Counted from the stretch's first letter, positions 10,950 to 22,255 are shown. The stretch is DNA of 64,000 nt from Mytilus galloprovincialis (GCF_965363235.1 NC_134851.1:35368321-35432320), one strand, 5' to 3'. Numbers and translations are program-made. Notes: generated by a model from the sequence alone, not told the origin.

Positions 10950-11383
10950 AAATATGAAATTTGGAGTTTTACCAAGGGAGCTAATAATTAATTAATAACA
11001 CTGTCTGCCACACAGCATTTCGGGGCTCTCCCTCTGGTATCTTTCGTCCCTCTTTTATAGCTGATTATGCGGGCTTTTCTAGTTATTGGGGGCATTATGA
11101 TATGACCTATAGTTGTTAATTTCTGTGTCATTTAGTGTCTTGGCAATCATAATACATATTCTTTAATATATATAGTGATGTCGTTATTACGACATAGCTA
11201 TGTCGTTATTACGACATGTTATGTCGAAATTACGACATAGGGATGTCGTTATAACGACATGTTATGTCGAAATTACGACATAGCGATGTCGTTATAACGA
11301 CATGTTATGTCGAAATTACGACATGCTATGTCGTAATTACGACATAATTTATTTTTTTTGAATGGCCCTTATCGGCTTCCGTA
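10950..11383 (-). repeat. Right arm of the 6-kb element, outer piece
   Basis: Mirror of 5356-5815: AAATTTGGAGTTTTACCAAG, CTCTGGTATCTTTCGTCCCT, a family A-like section, the palindrome array at 11178-11345, a T-rich run and the terminal GCTTCCGTA. Immediately outside lies the AAATTC duplicate of the left flank. Confidence 0.9.
11178..11345. repeat. Array of eight palindromes, ATGTCGW-N4-WCGACAT (right arm)
   Basis: Eight 18-bp units with the same outer heptamer as the left-arm array. Most units carry AAATTACGACAT or TTATAACGACAT halves. Unit number and centre order differ from the left arm (eight against nine), so the arrays have changed independently since they were copied. Confidence 0.95.
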
Positions 11384-11389
11384 AAATTC

Positions 11390-12565
11390 TACTTTATCTC
11401 AAATTTATACCACCTGTTAAATGATATGAATGAACAATACATTTAATTTTATTTAAAGTGATATGATATGCACTTTTGTTTGAGTTGCATGTAGAAAATC
11501 ATAAACGATCTAAGATGTCCAATGACATGTCCCCGTAACCGTAATTTGACGTTCGCGTTATAATAACGTTAAACTGTATACGACTTTTCCTTCATATTTG
11601 GCATAACATAATTTCATGAAATGGTCTGATCTATATAAAATAAAGTTCTCGTTTAATATGTATTAAAATTCAGATCTGCATTGTTTCAAGGATATAAGAT
11701 GTCGAAATAGTTTACTCGGATACTTCATAAAGACAAGACCCTAGAGCTATAACAAAGAGAAAACTTACCAATGACAACACCCCCACTTTATAAAAGCAAG
11801 ATACATGTACATTGAAAAAGAAAATTCGATCAAAAGTGAGATCTTTTTTATTATCGTCCTCAGCCAGATAGGATCTGTAATTCCTAGCGTTGCTATTAAA
11901 AGATTCGAAGCTATACACATGAATGAAAAAGTACTCCTTAGTCGTGAAAATTTCAGTAAAACGTTCAATGACATTTTTGGCTCATCGACTCATTTAACAA
12001 AAAGTTTTATCAGAGAAATACTCGTATGTCATAAAAATTTCATTATAGCTAACGGTCATTTTTTTATCTACTGTTAGAAGAACAATCCCTAGTCATGATT
12101 AGCAATATGTGTATGAAAAATAAGGTTATAATAAAATTAAGAATGGAAATGGGGAATGTGTCAAAGAGACAACAACCCGACTTATAATATTACATTTAAA
12201 AGAAGTGTGGCAGAATTAAGTTTATTTTCTCGAATCTCCAACCAAATTGCCTGGTAGATAGGCATGTGTAGCAACTAGCTCCAAGGTATTCATTTACAGA
12301 CACTCAAAACCCATTCGAGAAAACAAATCAACCAATCAAATCTGTTGTGTGCAAATTATATTTTTTTTTGTAAAGTAGATCTTTTGTTATCTTCGCAGAA
12401 CGCCACAAAACATAGCTTGAATATTGATTTTTACATCGCAATGACCGTGAGGGCATTCCGATGTATTGTTGTCATAGAGATTTGACTTTCGTTTTTGACT
12501 GGTAACCGATCGTATAAATACGCCGATATCATGATCATCGATTGTTATAATAATAATAATAATAA
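11390..12565. other. Non-coding stretch between two inverted-repeat structures
   Basis: No gene seen. The frames at 11712-11974 (minus) and 11805-12077 (plus) overlap one another and carry no recognisable motif. It includes a 54-bp family D fragment at 12130 and an (AAT)n run at about 12546-12566 immediately before the next repeat arm. Confidence 0.55.
12130..12183 (+). repeat. Family D interspersed repeat, 5' fragment
   Basis: Begins ATAAAATTAAGAATGGAAAT and ends at GACAACAACCCGACTT. Only the first third of the family is present. Confidence 0.75.
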
Positions 12566-13220
12566 TCACGGCTGGTAATCTACACACGCAGAACATTTGG
12601 TTCTGCAATGAAAACCGTGAGAGGATTTTCCGGTTGTGCTTGAGTGTAGCTGAATTGTCACCGCTTCAAAAGGTATGTATATTTCTAAATCTCAATGTTT
12701 ATATTCAACTGATCAAAATATTGAAAATCATAGAATGCTATGGTGTGGTGAATACTTTAACGAAGAGATACATGTATCATTTACTGTTGTACGTAGAGTT
12801 GAACTCCTACAAAACCAGTTGCCCCACGAGAAATTGCCTAAAAAAGTAACATTTCAATTTTGAAATGGTTCTATTAACAGACCTACAAGTTCAAATTTAG
12901 GTTTTTGTTCGGGCAATGGGTATGAATGTTGTTTTTGGCGGCGTGTTCGCTGTCTGGGTTGATAGACGTCTTGATAATTCCAAAAACTACATTTGTTCAT
13001 TAAGTCATGCGTGAAGGGATCGGTTCTGATTGAGGAAATCGTGATTGCGTGAGGGGAAGTACAAACATTTTTTTTAATCTTTGGCTTTGAGACTTTTGTT
13101 GACTCAATAAATGTGATCAATGCTGATTAAAAGCACAGATTTATCCTTATACTTTAATAGATAAAAACTGATCACTGATTCAATGAAATCAAACTTTTTT
13201 AATTGTTTGTTCAATTTCAG

Positions 13221-13321
13221 AAAATGCCATTGTTCAAAGAGAAAAGGAAAAGAGGACTGAAATTGCCTCTCTACAAAAAGCCATGGAAATACAAGTTATC
13301 CCTGCCCTAGAAGAGAACTAA
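13221..13321 (+). CDS. Candidate 3'-terminal exon of an unidentified coiled-coil-like protein
   Basis: A good splice acceptor (a T-rich tract, then TTCAATTTCAG ending at 13220) is followed by an open segment closed by TAA at 13319-13321. With two bases completing a split codon, it reads about 32 residues: NAIVQREKEKRTEIASLQ, then KAMEIQVIPALEEN. The charged, heptad-compatible composition suggests the end of a coiled coil. It lies in the part of the left repeat copy that the inverted copy lacks, so it may be a captured host exon or the last exon of a gene carried by this repeat. No upstream exon is identified. I do not recognise the protein. Confidence 0.35.
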
Positions 13322-13670
13322 ACCCTCTGGGAGTAATCATGTCGTCAAATATTAGTCACTAGGGTCACCACATATATTTAAGAAAAATATATCGCCGATC
13401 AAAACTTCAACACCTACACATGTATATATATTAGACGTAATCTGTTCACCCAAATCACGAAATTTTCGAAACAAAAATGGCAGATATACAGAATTAACAC
13501 TGGACACTTTTAATTTGCAAAACACTCATTTGCAAATCCGCCGCCGCCTCAAACAAGAGCTACAATATCATGTATACAACCAAAATGTGCGGAATTACAT
13601 GGGATTCAATAATTTCATTGGTTTTATACTGTTACTTTCATATTTATTTTGCAATTTGAATTATAAAAAC

Positions 13671-13875
13671 ATGGGATTTTCAATATCCCATGGGACAGGG
13701 CAAAATCCCATGGGATTTACCATTATCCCATGGGATTTTGGTTAAATCCCATGGGATTTTTTTTGGTCCCATGGGATTATTGTTGTCCCATGGGATATTT
13801 GTTGTCCCATGGGACAAAAAAAATCCCATGGGACCTTAATTATCCCATGGGACAAAATAAAATCCTATGGGATTA
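13671..13875. repeat. Array of about ten TCCCATGGGA palindromes (left copy)
   Basis: Ten units of the self-complementary decamer TCCCATGGGA, usually extended to ATCCCATGGGAT, at spacings of 14-22 bp. Spacers such as CAGGGCAAAA and TTTACCATT are conserved, in mirrored order, in the array at 30103-30326, so the two arrays descend from one. Confidence 0.95.
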
Positions 13876-13882
13876 AAATTAT

Positions 13883-16102
13883 AAATATATATGTATATAT
13901 AAATATAAAGTTATGTGTATGTTACAATGAATGCTGTTTGGTAGTAAAATGTTTTAAATGTATACGAGTTTTTTTTATATTTTTTATATATACATATATA
14001 TAATTTTTTTTAAATTTTGTCACAAACATGTTTTTTATTTGTTTATATGACAATAAAGATTATTCTTATTTTGGAATGTATAATAATAATATTTTACAGT
14101 CAAAGAATAAAGTCCTTTCACTGAAACAAAATGATGAAATTTCTAAATAAATGAAAAAATATTGTTTTGAAATCTTTGTCTTGTTTATTCTATTATGATA
14201 AATAGAACTGAAAAAATATTTCATATTCTGACTGAATAGTTCACTCTTTTCATGAGGTAAGATTTTCTTTGTTATAGGTTCATTGCAATACTTGTATAGG
14301 CAAACGATTTGAATTATAATATATAACTTTGTGGTGTACATAATAGTATGCTTATATTTGCAAATTTATAATATAAACACTTTTTGTTAAAGTTTTTGCT
14401 TTCTTTATTCACAACTTGCTATGTACAATTATTCAGTCCACTATATAAGAGTGAAGTCAATAAATAATTTCATTCACTAGAATATTCCTGCAATTCTTAG
14501 ACAAAACATTTTTTCAATCTGTTCTTCAAAGATCTTCCTCTGTACATCTTTATTGAATCGAGAGATTCAAATGAGAAGACAAAGCAAGTTTATTTGGACA
14601 ACAACATTCTAATATCTTGTTCATTCGTTCCATCTTTCAATTGATAATTACATTGTTGTATTTATATGATCAAGTTCTTGTGCATCAATGATCGTGATGA
14701 TATGATTCCTTTTTGTTTATAGTCATCATGTTGAAATTTCCTCTTTCAAATAAATGTAGGAAAAAACATGTTCCATTTCAAATTAATAAAAAAAGTCGCA
14801 CTATGGAGAAAAATATCAGCTTTAAGTTTTCCGTTCAGTATTGATCTGTGAATGATGACCATGAAAATCCAGATTTCTGACCTACAAATACACAAACTCA
14901 AAAATATCAGTGAAGAGATCAATAAAATGGCTATTTTATCATGTTTATGATTAATATGATAAACTTTCATTTAAATATTCAAGTACTAAATTACAGAAAT
15001 CGCTTAAATTTTATAATAGTTTAGTTAAAGTACAGCTTATTTAAAATTATAATAAAAAATATAGGCCACCGTTGAGTTAAATAAGATATTACATTTTTAA
15101 TGCCAAAAAATGGCATTTTTGCACCAAAGGGAGATAATTTGGAGCTTTTTCAATGATATATGCATTTTAAAAGTCATCTGGGGCCAAACCAAATTGATTG
15201 TTTTGAATGATTTGGTGTACCATATGATAAAGATATAAATAAATTGAGTTATGAAAAAAAAATATTAAAACATTTTTCTGAAATTGTTATACCCTAGAGC
15301 CTCCTTAAATGTCATTTGATCTCTATTGGAGAAATGTCTCATTGGAAATCAGACTGCTAAGTGTTTCTTATTTTTATATCAACCCAGCCATATTATACCT
15401 GTCTAATATCAGGAGCTTGTACATAGTTCAGTGGTTGATGTTGGTTCATACCCGTCATTTTTATTTTTCATAATTTTTTGTTTTTATAAATTAGTCTGGT
15501 ATATTTGATGTTTGAATTGATGCTCTGTTTCAAATTTGGTTAGTGTTGACTTTTATAGATTACTATAACATGTATAGGGTATGGGTTTTCTCATTACTTA
15601 CAGGTCATCAATGGCCTCTAATAAGTAATTACAATGCTTACATCCACTAAATTGAACTCTGATGGATAGTTTTCTCTTTAATCATACCACATCTTATTTT
15701 AATAAATATTTAATTATCATTCAAGGACAAATTTTTTTATAACAGTGGACTTACCATTTAGGCTTTGTTGACCTCTGTAAATCTTATTTTGTTGATAATT
15801 TCTTCTGTTTATAGTTTCCCCTTTATCTTTCATGTTCTTGCCCTACACATAAAAGGGTAAACATCATTCAATGACAAAAATAACTACTACATGTATTACA
15901 TAATTAGTAGGCAACTGAAAATTTTGTCTTATTTGTATATAACATCAACTTGCTCATCATTCTTGCTGTTCAATATCATGAATATTATCATTATTCTATG
16001 AATATGAGGTCACAGTAAAATTAACCTTGGCAGGCAGACATATTTTTTTATTTGATACCTTGTAGTCATTCCATACAACAAGTAGACATATGCTTAAAAA
16101 TC
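13883..16102. other. AT-rich non-coding stretch
   Basis: No gene seen. The frames at 13809-14003, 14066-14341 and 14746-14970 are low-complexity or unrecognisable. It holds a strongly diverged family A copy at 15575-15695 and a shorter family A-like piece near 15320-15350. Confidence 0.55.
15575..15695 (-). repeat. Family A interspersed repeat, old diverged copy
   Basis: GGGTATGGGTTTTCTCATTA, TGGATAGTTTTCTCTTTAAT and CATACCACATCTTATTTT preserve the family order in reverse, with an internal insertion around the GTTGTTAATTTC section. Confidence 0.5.
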
Positions 16103-17720
16103 TAAGGCCAAAATTAAAAATATGTTTGTTTCCCCTCCCCCACACGGGTCAAAAATAAGCGCCCGGGTCAAAAAATTATTTTCCACAAAAAAATCGAAAT
16201 CATTTTTTTCCTGAAAATAATTTGTTTCCATTTTTGGAAAGTGCTTGAAAGCAGAAGGATTGATAATCTAAATAAATACACTCAAATTGAGCACAAACAA
16301 CTGATAAGTGGCCTGGACTGGACAAGTCAAACCATTCATGTGACCATGCTATGACAATCACATCCAGTTAAAAAAAACTAGAGGCTCTCAAGAGCCTGTG
16401 TCGCTCACCTGTTAATGTGTTTACTGATGTCGGCCATCTTCGTTGGTAGGCGGGGTCATTAGACACTTTTTTTTTAAATAGATACCCTAGTATTATGATT
16501 GTGGCCAAGTTTGGTTAAATTTGGCCAAGTAGTTTTAGAAATGATTTTTATACAAGTTACAAAAATGACGAAAAGTTGTTCAATATTGACTATAAAGGGC
16601 AATAACTCCTTAAGGGGTCCTCTAACAATTTTGATCATGCTGACTTATTTGTAGATCTTACTTTGCTGAACATTATTGCTGTCTACAGTTTATCTCTATC
16701 TATAATAGTATTCAAGATAATAACCAAAAACTGCAAAATTACTTTAAAATCACCAATTTTAGGGCAGCAACCCAACAACAGGTTGTCCAATTCAACTGAA
16801 AATTTGTGAGGGGATATATCTTATTCTGATGGACATTTAAATCTTGAAAGATTTGCCCTTAATGTCTTAGTTTCAAAGATATAAAGCAAAACCTGCATTT
16901 TACCACTATGTTCTAATTTTAGCCATGTCGGCCATTTTGTTTGGTAGGCTGGGTCAGCGGACACATTTTTTAAACTACAAACCACAATGATAATTGTGGC
17001 CAAGTTTGGTTAAATTTGGCAAAGTAGTTTCAGAGAAGAAGATTTTTAAAAAAGTTACAAAAAATGATGAAAAGTTGTTAAAAATTGACTATAAAGGGCA
17101 ATAACTCCTTAAGGGGTCGACTGACAATTTTGGTCATGTTGACTTATTTGTAGGTCTTACTTTGCTGAACATTATTGCTTTTACAGTTTATCTCTATCTA
17201 TAATAGTATTCAAGATAATAACCAAAAACTGCAAAATTTTCTTAAAATAACCATTTCACAGGCAGCAACCCATCAACAGGTTGTCCGATTCGTCTGAAAA
17301 TTTCAGGGCAGATAGATCTTGACCTGATCAACAATTTTACCCCTGTCAGATTTGCTCTAAATGCTTTGGTTTTTGAGTTATAAGCCAAAAACTGCATTTC
17401 ACCCCTATGTTCTATTTTTAGCCATGGCGGCCATCTTGGTTGGTTTGACAGGTCACGCCACACATTTTTTAAACTAGATACCCCAAGGATGATTGTGGCC
17501 AAGTTTGGTAGAATTTGGCCAAGTAGTTTCAGAGGAGAAGATTTTTGTAAAAGTTTACGGACGACGGACGCAGGACGACAGACGACGAACGCCAAGTGAT
17601 GAGAAAAGCTCACTTGACCTTTCAGGTCAGGTGAGCTAAAAAAAACCTGCCTTCCTGGTCTGTTTACAAAGGGTAGACCCGGGGGAGGGGAAACAGACAT
17701 TCTTTTAAATGTGGCCTGAT
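16103..17720. repeat. Inverted pair flanking the 500-bp-unit repeat
   Basis: AGGCCAAAATTAAAAATATG, then TTTCCCCTCCCCCACACGGG (16103-16150), is mirrored by GACCCGGGGGAGGGGAAACA and the downstream AAATGTGGCCT (17678-17720). The pair encloses the repeat at 16379-17637. It may mark the ends of an older element that received the 500-bp-unit repeat, or two inverse copies of one repeat. Confidence 0.55.
16379..17637. mobile_element. Bivalve interspersed element with tandem units of about 497 bp
   Basis: Begins with a short hairpin (GAGGCTCTCAAGAGCCTG) and TCGCTCACCT, and ends with AGCTCACTTGACCTTTCAGG and AGGTGAGCT, so CTCACCT is inverted at the termini. Inside, GATTGTGGCCAAGTTTGGT recurs at about 16499, 16994 and 17493, giving two full units and a partial third. 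The run TAAAAAAAAC lies just outside both ends and may be the TSD or simply A-rich target preference. I recall this repeat as widespread in oysters and mussels. The 164-codon minus frame at 17242-17736 is only the repeat read backwards. Confidence 0.8.
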
Positions 17721-18060
17721 AAAATGACAAAACCAAGAAAACTTATCATTGACCAAAGAACAATAAAATGCGGTCATGGTTTATATATGAATCTGCCATT
17801 CAGACATGCACACCTTACAATTGTTTCATATCTACCAAATATAATCTACCTGTAACTTTAAACATATGATAAACTGACAAAACAATGCAGTGTTTCATTG
17901 ACCAATGAACCATGCATGAAAATGTGGTCAAGTTCATATAAAATATGACAGACAGCTAAGTGCATCTTACAATTATTTCATTCACTAAACAAAGGGGCCT
18001 TATTGCTTACAATATCCGGAAAATAGACCAAACCACAAAAACTAAATATTTTCAAAGTTC
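17721..18060 (+). repeat. Two diverged units of a 148-bp tandem repeat
   Basis: CATTGACCAAAGAAC (about 17748) and CATTGACCAATGAAC (17896) start units 148 bp apart. Each continues with AAAATGNGGTCA, a CAGACA word, CTTACAATT and TTTCAT. The family resembles a common mussel tandem repeat containing GTCAAGGTCA; these units are degenerate. Confidence 0.6.
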
Positions 18061-18282
18061 CTTATACCCTGCCAATTTGTTATGGTTGTGCCTGTTCCAA
18101 GTCAGGATCCGATAATTCAGTGATTGTCGTTTGTTTATGTGTAACATATCTGTTTTTCAATTTTTTTGTACATAAATTAAAGCACAATACATTTGTACAT
18201 GAAACACAAAGCTCATCACTGAGATAGTAGTCTCAGATAGAGGGAGGCGGGGTCAACCAAACTCCCCTATTCAATCTGAATG

Positions 18283-18953
18283 CAGGACAGAAAGTCACAG
18301 TCAAAAAGTCACACACTGTCACAGGACAAAAAGTCACAATTTAGTTTTGAGATTATTTTTCTTTGAACAAGAAAACACTCTTTTTGTATTTTTCTTGAAG
18401 TTTTATACATGAACATGATGTAGCAACTTTTAAATTAAAATTTATTAAAAACAAATAAATCAGTGCATTAGGTTTGCGCACATTACCATTACATTTGCAC
18501 ACAAAAATCATTACGTTTGTGTGCAGCTTTTGATTACATTTGCACGCATTTTTTAACATGTAAATATAAAAAAAAAGATATAGTATGATTGCCTTTTACA
18601 GCTGACTATGCGGTATGTGCTTTACCTCGGGCTTTGCTCATTGTTGAAGGCTGTTTGGTGACCTAGGGTTGTTAATGTCTGTGTCATTTTGCTCTCTTGT
18701 GGACAGTTGTCTCATTGGCAATCATACCACATCTTCTTTTTTATATTATGAACAATTTCCTAAAATTAAAAATGAATATATGTAATAAAAAGAAGATATT
18801 TCAAAATCTTTTTTCATTTATATTCAATCAATTGTCAACAAATTGTTTGTGACTTTTTGTCCTATCAACTTTGTTACTTTATGCCTGAGTTTGACATGTG
18901 TTTGACTTTTTGTCCTGTGACTTTTTGTCGGAATGTCCTGTGACTTTCTGTTC
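18283..18953. mobile_element. Foldback element with GGACAAAAAGTCAC arms
   Basis: The left arm holds AGGACAGAAAGTCACAG, then CACAGGACAAAAAGTCACA. The right arm holds the mirror words GTGACTTTTTGTCCT, TTGACTTTTTGTCCTGTGAC and CCTGTGACTTTCTGTTC. The arms themselves consist of repeated GACAAAAAGTCA words, which are near-palindromic. A family A copy (18589-18742) lies between the arms. No protein; the 68-codon frame is incidental. Confidence 0.7.
18589..18742 (-). repeat. Family A interspersed repeat
   Basis: TTTTACAGCTGACTATGCGG, TTGCTCATTGTTGAAGGCTG, GTTGTTAATGTCTGTGTCAT and GTTGTCTCATTGGCAATCAT in reverse order. It contains an internal repeat of GCTTTACCTCGGGCTTTGCT. It lies inside the foldback element above. 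Confidence 0.85.
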
Positions 18954-20504
18954 GTTTACCTTCCATCTAAATCAGTGAACTGAATAATTGTTTTTTGCAG
19001 AAGTCCGGGGAGTGTTAAAAAATCACATGTGCAAGTTGAGAGTCAACACTTACACAGGGACTACTACACAATACTTTTTCAGAATGTCAGCAAAAAAGAA
19101 TCACTGATGACAGGGGAGTGTAACCGATGAATTGATCCTGAATCAGATAAGATTTTACCGGTACGTCTAAACACCGCTCAGGAGGACCTCCTGGGTGCAC
19201 ACATGCAGGACATACAAAGTGCACTCATGGCAGACCCTATGTAGTCGCCGTCGTATCTGCACACATGATGGATGTATATATTCGTTATAGATCGTCATAC
19301 ACTTCTCATTTTAGAGTTAAATTTGCAAGCAACCTCTTAAGATTTTAAAATAATAATGCTACTAAAAATATATTATTTCCCCCAATTTTCGCAATTTTTT
19401 CGCAATATAAAATATTTAGGCGACTGTGCTTTTAGTGAATATAAACGATTACGAGGCCTCACGAATAAATATAAATATGAAATATACTGGAACATCGATT
19501 AGCATAGATCGAGCAGCAGAGTAAACTTCCACATAAATCTCGAAGTTATTTACGCCGGATAATATAGACTGTGCTCCTGAATAAAGTTGTCAAATACATT
19601 AATTTGTGTTTTTTACTTCTACAAGAAATTTGATTCAAATGCTAATTACGCACCATTTGCTGAGCAGAGAATCATTCTAAGCCAGGAACCGTCTATACTA
19701 ACTGATAACAGTAAGAATAGAAAGTCTCTGTAAAAAGGCAGTCAATCCTAACAGAACTGTATTAACTTAATGATACATGTACATCAAGTTCCAGCACCTC
19801 ACCAAGCACCCTTGCCTTGCATACTGAGATGGCAAACTGGTGTGTGTCAGTATTTTAATATAAAACTGCGTAGGTTCATATCGTTTGATTCAACGTTTGT
19901 TTGGTTATTTTTTAAGGATCGTTGTAAAATTATATCTAAATCTTTGTTAAAATACGATTTTAAATTGTTCAATTCTTTCTTTTTCATAATTTTGTCAAAG
20001 TCTACTTTTTAAAGTTTTAAATTTTACAGAAAAAATGAATATTCCATTTTGATTTGAAGAAAATCTTTTTGAACTGTCATGACATGGTGTTGCAAAGCTG
20101 ATTACAGGTAACTATAACATACAGTAATTTTCCATTTCGACAGTGCGTGTATTCTCGGGTGTGTATAACGTATAGTTTTCTAGAGAACATCCTGTCTACG
20201 TGTAATACAGATTGATGACATTATGCAACATTTCTTTGGTTAAATGTGATAAGGTATCTGTGTCCATTCCCTATTTCAACACCACTAATTTTTCGAAGAA
20301 AACAAATCGAAAAAAAATTTATATGAAATTAAGAAGAAAAGTAGCAAATATAAACTTCAGTAATTGCGCATTGAGTAAACATAATTCCAATATTGCATGA
20401 ACAAATCCGTGAGAAAACGTATATATACATGTATGAATAAAGATGTGTTTTAAAAGACCTATTGGCATTATTTCACACTAGGACCTAAGATAACTAGAAC
20501 TAAG
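18954..20504. other. Non-coding stretch with a solo transposon arm
   Basis: Besides the arm at 19159-19330, nothing is recognisable. The 80-codon frame at 19770-20012 and the 62-codon frame at 20212-20400 lack motifs and have the AT-driven composition of their surroundings. Confidence 0.5.
19159..19330 (+). repeat. Terminal-arm copy of the GGTACGTCTAAAC element family
   Basis: CGGTACGTCTAAACACCGCT, GGACCTCCTGGGTGCAC, ACATACAAAGTGCACTC and TTTTAGAGTTAAATTTG match the left arm of the complete element at 22256-24035. No inverted partner is found nearby, so this is a solo arm or a truncated element. Confidence 0.75.
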
Positions 20505-20615
20505 CAATGGTTGATCCAGAAATTTTCATAAGTGTGGACTCATTGACTGCCTTAGAGTGTTCACGTCCAGTCATGCTTCCGTGATTCCCTATATAATCTA
20601 CCATTTGTTTCCAAA
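20505..20615 (+). mobile_element. Family E short inverted-repeat element, truncated
   Basis: CAATGGTTGATCCAGAAATT, TTTCATAAGTGTGGACTCAT, CCAGTCATGCTTCCGTGATT and CCCTATATAAT follow the order of the well-preserved family E copy at 42380-42503 (inverse). The left TIR is present and degraded; the right TIR is lost. Confidence 0.65.
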
Positions 20616-20662
20616 GATTTAGGAGGGGGCTGGTACACACATATATATATAAATATACCTCT

Positions 20663-20817
20663 GCGGCGGAGCCAGCCATTTGAAAAGGAGGGGGGTCTCA
20701 ACCCAGGACAAAAGGGGGAGGGGTGGTTCCAACCATATGTCCCCATTCAAATGCATTGATCGTTCAAAAAAAGGGGAGGTTCCAACCCCCGAAACCCTCC
20801 CCCTGGATCCGCCACTG
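20663..20817 (+). mobile_element. Family C short inverted-repeat element, complete
   Basis: About 155 bp between CTGCGGCGGAGCCAG and CTGGATCCGCCACTG, which are mirror images with three mismatches. The interior is the family's G-rich left part, the ATTCAAATGCATTGATCG core and a C-rich right part. ATACCT precedes the left end and follows the right end, consistent with a 5-6 bp TSD. No coding capacity: a MITE. Confidence 0.8.
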
Positions 20818-20874
20818 ATACCTAGTATGCATATAATTAAGAACAGCTTTGAATATATGCATATAAAATAATGG

Positions 20875-20937
20875 TACGTTTAAAAACCGTTCAGGATCTC
20901 CTGGTTGCACACAGGACATTAAGTAACTTAGGACATA
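20875..20937 (+). repeat. Short arm fragment of the GGTACGTCTAAAC family
   Basis: GGTACGTTTAAAAACCGTTC, GGATCTCCTGGTTGCAC and ACAGGACATTAAG match the first 60 bp of the arm at 22256, in the same orientation. The rest is not recognisable. Confidence 0.55.
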
Positions 20938-22255
20938 TATATATAATAGGAAAGGTTCAGGGTAAACATTCGATAACTAACATATTTTATAATTTTGTTA
21001 TTTTTGTTTTGATAAAATCAGAGACATATAATACATGTATTGAGACATATATATATATGTGTGTGTCTCTGAAAAAATCAAACCATCTTTAAAGAAGTTA
21101 TTTCAGTTTGAATCGACTGTCTTTTGCATTAGAATTCCTAAACGTTAATGTTATTTACAAATGCCAAAACCTGCAAGAAAGAAACATTTATATTCGGTGA
21201 TTTTTACACTAAACGTTTTCGTAATTTGTTTTAAAAAATATTAAAAAGTACATGTACATCGTTTTTTCAAGATTTGTATAGTAACTGGTTTAATTAAGTC
21301 CCCTTGATGAAATTTAAATTGCGAGACGCTAATTAATAAACTATGATCTATCTATCGGCATGCGTCGTTATTTGGGATACGTCACGGATGACCGATGATC
21401 ATATTCAATACGATATACCAATCATCATTTGAATTTGGTCAATTGATCTTTAATAATTAGTACTAATTGGTGATGGCAGAGAATAAGTCGCTGGTGATGG
21501 TTAAAAATACATAGAAGTAAACTTTGCAAAAAAAAAGGTTTCCTCGGAAAAAATTATGAAAATATATGAATATGTTAAATATTTTTTTTTTCCGAAATAA
21601 TAACTAAAGACGTTTAGAAATAACAAATTTTCACAGCTGGGAAATTTTCAATTCAAGTTATTTCATTTTGAAAACGTTGAGAAATATAGATCTTATTATA
21701 TGTTAAATGTGGGCCGCTTGGAGATCAACTTGTGAAACCCTGCATAATTAGGGTTTGTCTACTTTCGTCTTTTTCAATTGCCAAACATTCTATAATCAAG
21801 GATTTGTACAAGGCCTTGTTATAATGAATATTATCGCCAATATCACCATAATTAAATAAAGAACAGATACAATATTCGCCTAAAGAGTTTGCCATCTAAC
21901 AATTCAAAATGAAATGTTGAGTCGAAACTGAGGTACCAAATCTATAAAAAGAATCACTATTTTAGTCGAAATTAAACTGTATATATTCTTTTTTTCAAAA
22001 CTCCTGAAATAATTTAACATTATCTATGTAGAGAGCTTACATATGCAAATCTGTTTAGAAGTATGTGAGCGTAAATAAAATTTGTTTATTACCCCCCCCC
22101 CTTTTTCCTTCTATAAAATTTAATTGTAAACGATTTTCGTTCTTAATTTGTGTTTGCTCATTAACTGGGGTTCATGCTGTCAAAAAAACAAAAATGTCTC
22201 CTTGTGTAAAAGTTATTGATAAAAAAAAAAAAAATTGAAGCTTCCAGAAGAATAA
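20938..22255. other. AT-rich non-coding stretch
   Basis: No gene and no repeat family recognised. It contains homopolymer runs (A, T and a C-run near 22092-22104) and an AT/GT microsatellite near 21045-21066. Confidence 0.5.

Larger units (their letters stand above)
5356..11383. mobile_element. 6-kb inverted-repeat DNA transposon-like element, TACGGAAGC termini, 6-bp TSD
   Basis: Both ends carry the terminal inverted repeat TACGGAAGCCGATAAGGGCC. The flanking hexamer AAATTC is present directly outside each end (5350-5355 and 11384-11389), the mark of a single insertion event. Long arms follow: left about 5356-6250; right in two pieces, 10950-11383 and 8270-8640, separated by a 2.3-kb stretch that is absent from the left arm and so is probably a later insertion. 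The interior has no recognisable transposase or other gene. A TSD of 6 bp is known in a few superfamilies (for example IS3EU, Dada, Polinton), and nothing here decides between them. It is best described as a non-autonomous, foldback-like element. The smaller element at 38326-39428 shares the terminus and TSD length. Confidence 0.85.
12566..13882 (+). repeat. Left copy of a long repeat with TCCCATGGGA array (inverted partner at 30062-31540)
   Basis: Starts TCACGGCTGGTAATCTACAC after an (AAT)n run. It shares with the inverse of 31010-31540 a block of about 515 bp, including GGTTCTGCAATGAAAACCGT, ATTTTGAAATGGTTCTATTA and ATGCGTGAAGGGATCGG. A central segment (about 13085-13490) is not shared with the other copy. 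Similarity resumes at TTAACACTGGACACTTTTAA and runs through the palindrome array. A third, decayed piece lies at 57846-57945. This is a family of moderate copy number whose ends are the (AAT)n side and the palindrome array. It could equally be one arm of a single 19-kb element. Confidence 0.8.

Noticed and set aside
5356-11383. Assigning the 6-kb element to Polintons because of the 6-bp TSD
   Set aside because: No capsid, polymerase or integrase sequence is visible, the terminus is TACGG rather than the usual AG start, and other superfamilies also make 6-bp TSDs.
17242-17736. 164-codon minus-strand frame as a gene
   Set aside because: It lies wholly within the 500-bp-unit interspersed repeat and has no start context, motif or conservation between its own units.
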